Assembly (NCBI GenBank): GCA_903863315.1
Contig: CAIPBN010000295.1
Coordinates: forward strand, 1-9,534
Source of the DNA: an uncultured Verrucomicrobiota bacterium
GTDB lineage: Bacteria > Verrucomicrobiota > Verrucomicrobiia > Limisphaerales > SXTU01
Length of the DNA: 9,534 bases
Direction: 5' to 3'
A model generated the notes under the pieces. That model worked only from the letters and a program-made list of their open reading frames with translations, was not told the DNA's origin and did no database searches. Shown here in pieces: positions 5,955 through 9,534 of the stretch; the stretch's first letter is position 1; every line of letters starts with the position of its first letter. The position numbers were made by a program, and so were the translations under genes.

Positions 5955-7169
5955 TCACGTTGCCCTCGCAGCCGGCCCCATGGCTGCCGAGGGGGCAACC
6001 GGACGCTCACCAAACACCGTGCCCGCCAGCAACGTCAGCAAGGCTCCCGTCACCAGCACCGCGGCCCCGACGATCACGTGCAAAGTGGCAATGTCCGCCG
6101 CCTTGTTGCTCAACACAGTCCAGATGCCCAACCCGGCCTGCGCACAAATCAGCGCCAGCCAGCCGCTGGCCAGCCGCAGCAATGGGTGCCCGGCCGTCAG
6201 CGCGGCCTTCAACCTGAGGAAGCAGGCCAGCACCGCGCACAGAACCAGCACCGCACCGCACCGGTGCGCCATGTGCAGATGAATCTGTCCAGCGGTGATG
6301 GCCTTGAAATCGCGGGTATCCAGCCGAACGGCGTTGTAACGCTCCAAGGCCGCCGCGTCGGTCGCCGGCCAAATCCGGCCATGGGCCATCGGGAAATCCG
6401 GCACCGCCAGCCCGGCATGCTGGTGGCGCATCGCCGCCCCCAAGGCAAGCTGGCCAAGAATCAACAAGGTGGTGACGAGCAGGAACTGCCGCACCGACAG
6501 AGGGACAATCCCTGAGGCAGGCGTGGCCCAGGCACGCGCCCACCATCGGCTGGTGCACAAGGCCAGCGCGCAGATCAGCACGAAGAAGCACTGCGCCAAC
6601 GTGCCGTGAAAAATGCCGATCTGGTCCTTCATCGCGGTCACACGCAGTCCGCCCAGCAAGCCTTGCACGACGACCAAAACGAGCGCCAGCAAACCAAAGC
6701 GCGCCAAACGCGGGCTCAGCGGCGCGTGGTGCGGCCAGAAAAAGCTGATGCCAAAGCCCGCCACGCCCGTGCCGCACAGGAAGAGGACATTATCCAGCTT
6801 CACCCTGGGACTGGTGGCGGCCATCAACCCCAGCGCCAGCACCACGAGTCCACCCCACCGTAACCATTTGGCCGCCGGCCGGCCGTTCAGCCACAAGGCG
6901 AGCACCAAAGTCAGGAAGCCGACTACCGAGCCCGCCAGCCGATGCGAGTGCTCGTAGAGAATGCCGCCAATCCACATGGACACCGGGAAGGTGAACATGT
7001 TGTAACCGTAGCTGTTCGGCCAGTCCGGGACCGCCATGCCCGCACCATGGCTGGTCACCAAGCCGCCAATGCCGATCAGCCCCAGTGTGGCGAGCGCGGT
7101 CAACAAGGCGAAGCGATGGAGCCAGGGATTGTCAGCGGGCTGCGACATGGAGGATTGATAGGCTGCCAT
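5955..7169 (-). CDS. ctaA: Heme A synthase (COX15/CtaA family)
   Basis: This enzyme oxidises the C8 methyl of heme O to a formyl group, giving heme A for subunit I. The 404-aa, eight-helix protein shows the internal two-fold repeat of the family: GGLVTSHGAGMAVPDWPNSY in the first half and MRHQHAGLAVPDFPMAHG in the second. Conserved residues are E73 and H76 (LYEHSHRLAG), H188 (GIFHGTLAQ), H302 (HMAHRCGA) and H364 (ATLHVIVGA), the heme and substrate-heme histidines. The extracellular loops lack the Cys pairs found in Bacillus CtaA, so it resembles the Cys-free class. The start ATG 7169 is taken; ATG 7148 (MSQPADNPWLHRF) is equally possible, and neither has a Shine-Dalgarno. It is the first gene of the cox operon, following a terminator and an intergenic stretch. 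Confidence 0.96.
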   Translation of the reverse strand: MAAYQSSMSQPADNPWLHRFALLTALATLGLIGIGGLVTSHGAGMAVPDWPNSYGYNMFTFPVSMWIGGILYEHSHRLAGSVVGFLTLVLALWLNGRPAAKWLRWGGLVVLALGLMAATSPRVKLDNVLFLCGTGVAGFGISFFWPHHAPLSPRLARFGLLALVLVVVQGLLGGLRVTAMKDQIGIFHGTLAQCFFVLICALALCTSRWWARAWATPASGIVPLSVRQFLLVTTLLILGQLALGAAMRHQHAGLAVPDFPMAHGRIWPATDAAALERYNAVRLDTRDFKAITAGQIHLHMAHRCGAVLVLCAVLACFLRLKAALTAGHPLLRLASGWLALICAQAGLGIWTVLSNKAADIATLHVIVGAAVLVTGALLTLLAGTVFGERPVAPSAAMGPAARAT

Positions 7170-7207
7170 AGGCGGGTTTCAAGGCGCGAGCAACGATTTC
7201 ACCGGGT

Positions 7208-7225
7208 CTGATTGGGCACAATCAG
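7208..7225. promoter_or_regulatory. Inverted repeat upstream of ctaA, candidate operator
   Basis: CTGATTG-GGCA-CAATCAG is a perfect 7-bp inverted repeat with a 4-bp spacer, 38 bp upstream of the ctaA ATG. It lies in the 116-bp stretch between ctaA and the terminator of the upstream gene, which must hold the operon promoter if the cox genes are transcribed separately. I find no convincing -35/-10 pair there. It could be a regulator site or a weak leader hairpin. Confidence 0.3.
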
Positions 7226-7285
7226 GGAGTTAATTGCGTCCTCCGAGCTTGGACACTGCTGGAGGATTTTCGGGGGAAACAATGG

Positions 7286-7330
7286 TTAAAAAAGAATCAG
7301 CCGCCACAGCCCGAAGACTGCGGCGGCTGA
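7286..7330 (-). terminator. Intrinsic terminator after the cupredoxin-like gene
   Basis: On the minus strand a 13-bp stem (plus 7318-7330 with 7297-7309, one G-U pair, 8-nt loop) is followed by a T-rich tract TTCTTTTTT (7296-7288). It lies 15 nt after the stop codon of the gene at 7346-8026, and separates that gene's transcript from the cox operon. Confidence 0.9.
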
Positions 7331-7345
7331 ATGAGGAAAGCAGAA

Positions 7346-8026
7346 TTACTTGGCTTCGATTGTGAAATCAGCCTTCGCGCCGCCCTTCACTTCGATTTCC
7401 TTCTCCACCTTGCCGCCCTTGCGGTGCTCGACGACGAGCTTGTATTTGCCGTCCGGCACGCCGGTGATCTTGTAGCTGCCATCCTTCGCGCTGACCGCGT
7501 GGAAGCCGTGATCGAAGATGCTCACGTAGGAGAACATCCACGGATGCACGTCGCACTTGAAGCGGAGGAACTTCTCGGCCTTGGCGAAGGTGAAGTCGAG
7601 CGGAGCGCCCTTGGGCAACTGGGCCTTGTTCTGCTCCTTGTTGCCATCCACGGTCGGCGTGGGGTGGACGTTGTGCAGCACGGGGTCAGAGTTCAGCACG
7701 CGGATGGGCTGATTGACCTGCGCGGAGCTGATGTAAGGCAGGTATTCGCAGCCTTTTTGGTCGATGACCACTTCCTTGGTCGCCGCGCCGCCTTTGGCCC
7801 CTTCGAGATAAACCACGCAGTCACCCAGCCCGCCGGCCCCGTCGGTGACGTAGAAGCGGGTGGTCACCTTCTTGCCGTCATGGAGCTTGCCACAAGCGGG
7901 GTCCATGGGGATTTCCTTCTCCGGCGCGGGGGTGCCCTTGAGGGAGATCTTGCCGGTGACATCGCCCGCAGCAGCGGAGCCAGCCACAAAGGCAACAGTA
8001 GTGAGAGTCAGAATCAGTGATTTCAT
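7346..8026 (-). CDS. Secreted cupredoxin-like protein with a carboxypeptidase-regulatory-like C-terminus
   Basis: The 226-aa protein has a Sec signal peptide (residues 1-20, cut near SAAAG). A putative type-1 copper set is visible: H118 (VLHNVHPTP), C158, H161 and M164 in FKCDVHPWMFSY, the order and spacing of a cupredoxin. Three more cysteines (C45 in DPACGKLH, C70, C93 in QKGCEYLPYI) may pair or bind metal. The last 50 residues (about 178-226, DGSYKITGVPDGKYKLVVEH) resemble the carboxypeptidase regulatory-like beta-sandwich. Proteins of this type are often annotated loosely as methylamine-utilisation or plastocyanin-like proteins. Placed directly before ctaA but with its own terminator, it could be a periplasmic electron carrier or copper carrier for the oxidase; that role is inference. 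No Shine-Dalgarno is seen. Confidence 0.85.
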   Translation of the reverse strand: MKSLILTLTTVAFVAGSAAAGDVTGKISLKGTPAPEKEIPMDPACGKLHDGKKVTTRFYVTDGAGGLGDCVVYLEGAKGGAATKEVVIDQKGCEYLPYISSAQVNQPIRVLNSDPVLHNVHPTPTVDGNKEQNKAQLPKGAPLDFTFAKAEKFLRFKCDVHPWMFSYVSIFDHGFHAVSAKDGSYKITGVPDGKYKLVVEHRKGGKVEKEIEVKGGAKADFTIEAK

Positions 8027-8214
8027 GGTCGTGTTTGAATGTTGTCCAGATTAGCACACCGGCCTTATGGGCCGGCTGCCAAAGTGGACGGAGAGTAGCG
8101 ACCGAACATTCGTGGTCAAGGATCTGGGCGACATTTCACACCCGCTGTTTGTCGGGAGTTGGAGGGCTTATGGGCTTGCACGCCACGATTGATCCGGCCA
8201 CCCAGGGCTAAACG
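8027..8214. promoter_or_regulatory. Divergent intergenic region
   Basis: These 188 bp separate two divergent genes and must carry promoters for both. A 6-bp hairpin CCGGCC-TTATG-GGCCGG lies at 8059-8075, 32 bp upstream of the cupredoxin-like gene's ATG. On the plus strand AGGG at 8204-8207 sits 7 nt before the ATG at 8215 and could act as a Shine-Dalgarno. I see no convincing -35/-10 pair on either strand, no RNA gene and no small ORF worth calling. Confidence 0.4.
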
Positions 8215-9453
8215 ATGGACAGCCGCCGAGGCTTGGCTAAAGTCCACCGCATGAACCCTGAGCCCCTCCAGTTCACCAGTTCTAACCTGCTCACCAACTT
8301 CCTCCCTTCCTCGGCGCCTTTACGCCTGTTCGCGGGAGCCGCAGTGCTGCTGTCAGTCCTGCTAGCCATGGTGTCGGCAGCCCGGGCGGCGGACCCCATC
8401 GTCTTCGTCTCCGCCTTTGCCCCGGGTGAACAAGGCGCGATTCATGCCCACACGCTGGACCTCAAAACCGGCGTATTAAAACCCCTGCACCGCAACGGGG
8501 GCGTTGAGAATCCCTTCTTTCTGGCGCTCTCACCTGACCGCAAGTTTCTCTACTCGATCCACGCCAAGAAATTTGGCGGGAAAGAAGACGAGCACGTCGC
8601 CGCCTTTGAAATTGTCGGTCGGACCGGCCAGCTCAAGCCGCTTAACCGCCAGTCTGCGCGCGGCACCGCCGCCTGCTACCTGAACGTGGACGCGACGGGC
8701 AAGACCGTGGTGGTGGCCAACTACACCTCCGGCAGCGTGGCCTCCCTGCCAGTGAATGCCGACGGCTCTCTGCGCGAAGCGGCTTCGTTCTTCCAGCACG
8801 TCGGCTCCAGCGTGGACCCCAAGCGCCAGAAGGAGCCCCACGCCCACGCCATCGTCGTCAGCCCGGACAACCGCTTCGCCTACGCCGCTGACCTGGGACT
8901 CGATCAAGTGCTCTGCTACCGGCTGGATGCCGGCACCGGAAAACTCACCGCCCACCAGCCGCCCTTCACGAAAACCCCGGCCGGAGCCGGCCCGCGCCAT
9001 CTGATTTTTCACCCCAACGGGAAGTTCGTGTATGTGATCAACGAAATCAGCAACTCCATCACGGTGTTCGCCTGGGATGCCGCCGCCGGCACGCTGACCG
9101 AAAAGCAGACCATCCCGACGTTGCCGGCCGACTTCAAGGGCACCAGCCACTGCGCGGACCTCAAGCTCACGCCCGATGGCCGGCGTCTTTACGGCACCAA
9201 CCGGGGCCACGACAGCATCGCCGCCTACAACGTGGGTGCGGACGGAAGGCTGACCTTGATCGCCATCGAACCCAGTCTCGGCAAAGGCCCGCAAAACCTC
9301 GCCATTACGCCCGACGGCGGCCTGCTCCTCTGCGCCAACATGCCGGGCAAGAACGTCGCGGTGTTCTGGATTGACGCCGGGTCCGGCCGGTTGAAGTCGG
9401 TGGGCGAACCCATCGCTGCAGTGAGCCCGTCGTGCATCATGCTGGTGCCGTGA
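8215..9453 (+). CDS. Secreted lactonase-family seven-bladed beta-propeller (6-phosphogluconolactonase-like)
   Basis: The 412-aa protein belongs to the lactonase beta-propeller family that includes cytoplasmic E. coli Pgl (YbhE). Blade-type repeats are clear: LALSPDRKFLYSI (103-115), HAIVVSPDNRFAYAA (211-225), GAGPRHLIFHPNGKFVYVIN (257-276), CADLKLTPDGRRLYGTN (313-329) and GPQNLAITPDGGLLLCAN (358-375). Unlike the cytoplasmic enzyme it carries an export signal: hydrophobic residues 37-53 and an ARA-A cleavage site near 58, giving a periplasmic or secreted product. Its substrate is therefore uncertain; 6-phosphogluconate lactone is unlikely outside the cytoplasm. The start is ATG 8215, supported by AGGG upstream; ATG 8251 (MNPEPLQF) would give a more normal signal-peptide length. 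It is transcribed divergently from the cupredoxin gene, and no link to the oxidase is evident. Confidence 0.88.
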   Translation: MDSRRGLAKVHRMNPEPLQFTSSNLLTNFLPSSAPLRLFAGAAVLLSVLLAMVSAARAADPIVFVSAFAPGEQGAIHAHTLDLKTGVLKPLHRNGGVENPFFLALSPDRKFLYSIHAKKFGGKEDEHVAAFEIVGRTGQLKPLNRQSARGTAACYLNVDATGKTVVVANYTSGSVASLPVNADGSLREAASFFQHVGSSVDPKRQKEPHAHAIVVSPDNRFAYAADLGLDQVLCYRLDAGTGKLTAHQPPFTKTPAGAGPRHLIFHPNGKFVYVINEISNSITVFAWDAAAGTLTEKQTIPTLPADFKGTSHCADLKLTPDGRRLYGTNRGHDSIAAYNVGADGRLTLIAIEPSLGKGPQNLAITPDGGLLLCANMPGKNVAVFWIDAGSGRLKSVGEPIAAVSPSCIMLVP

Positions 9454-9463
9454 CAATCGGAGC

Positions 9464-9479
9464 GCGGCTTTCAAGCCGC
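9464..9479. repeat. Short palindrome after the lactonase gene, possible dispersed repeat
   Basis: GCGGCT-TTCA-AGCCGC forms a 6-bp hairpin 11 bp after the lactonase stop, set in GGAGCGCGGCTTTCAAGCCG. There is no T-tract on either strand, so it is a poor intrinsic terminator. The wording resembles palindromic intergenic repeats I recall from verrucomicrobial genomes, but no second copy is present here. The remaining bases to the window end hold no recognisable gene. Confidence 0.35.
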
Positions 9480-9534
9480 AGGAACGCCTCTGCTCCCATG
9501 AAGTTGGGAATGCGCTCTTCCGCCCCAGCCGCCT

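Noticed and set aside
8530..9474. 314-aa minus-strand open frame opposite the lactonase gene
   Set aside because: Antisense shadow; the plus-strand frame has clear propeller repeats and a signal peptide.
9464..9479. Palindrome as a Rho-independent terminator for the lactonase gene
   Set aside because: The stem is only 6 bp and there is no T-tract downstream on either strand; listed as a possible repeat only.
1..9534. CRISPR arrays, tRNA or rRNA genes, insertion sequences, att sites
   Set aside because: No regularly spaced repeats, cloverleaf-like segments, transposase fragments or terminal inverted repeats were found on either strand.

Overview
This GC-rich window carries an almost complete aa3-type (heme-copper, A family) cytochrome c oxidase locus on the minus strand, a separately terminated periplasmic cupredoxin-like gene, and the start of a divergent plus-strand gene for a secreted lactonase-type beta-propeller. 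The protein sequences and gene order look most like Verrucomicrobiota (possibly the Pedosphaera/Limisphaerales side) or a neighbouring PVC/Acidobacteria lineage. The pointers are a CAQLCG CuA motif, a small CxxCFG membrane protein inside the cox cluster, and a secreted lactonase-family protein. This placement is by recollection, not by a search.

Read in the direction of transcription (right to left), the minus strand holds: a secreted cupredoxin/carboxypeptidase-regulatory-like protein (8026-7346), closed by a strong intrinsic terminator (7330-7286); ctaA heme A synthase (7169-5955); ctaB heme O synthase (about 5846-4938); ctaD subunit I (4839-3013); ctaE subunit III (2968-2075); ctaF subunit IV (2068-1682); a 68-aa two-helix membrane protein (1676-1470); an 86-aa CxxC membrane protein (1473-1213); ctaC/coxB subunit II (1210-389); an intrinsic terminator (368-338); and the first 112 codons of a SCO/SenC copper chaperone (337 to beyond the left edge). 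From ctaE to ctaC the genes are separated by 6 nt or less or overlap. Looser gaps precede ctaB (about 105 nt), ctaD (about 98 nt) and ctaE (44 nt). The plus strand has one gene, the lactonase-like propeller (8215-9453).

The genes form one pathway. CtaB farnesylates heme b to heme O, and CtaA oxidises heme O to heme A. Subunits I-IV form the proton-pumping oxidase. SCO, and possibly the small CxxC protein and the cupredoxin, would serve copper delivery or electron donation. No heme c motif is present in subunit II, so this is aa3-like, not caa3.

The most notable points are these. Subunit I lacks the canonical K-channel lysine (Ile369 in its place) although the D-channel is intact. The CuA motif has Gln for Glu. 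Subunit III has a large insertion in the loop between its third and fourth helices. Two small uncharacterised membrane proteins sit inside the operon. The intrinsic terminator before SCO has a U-tract that runs directly into the SCO GTG start codon.
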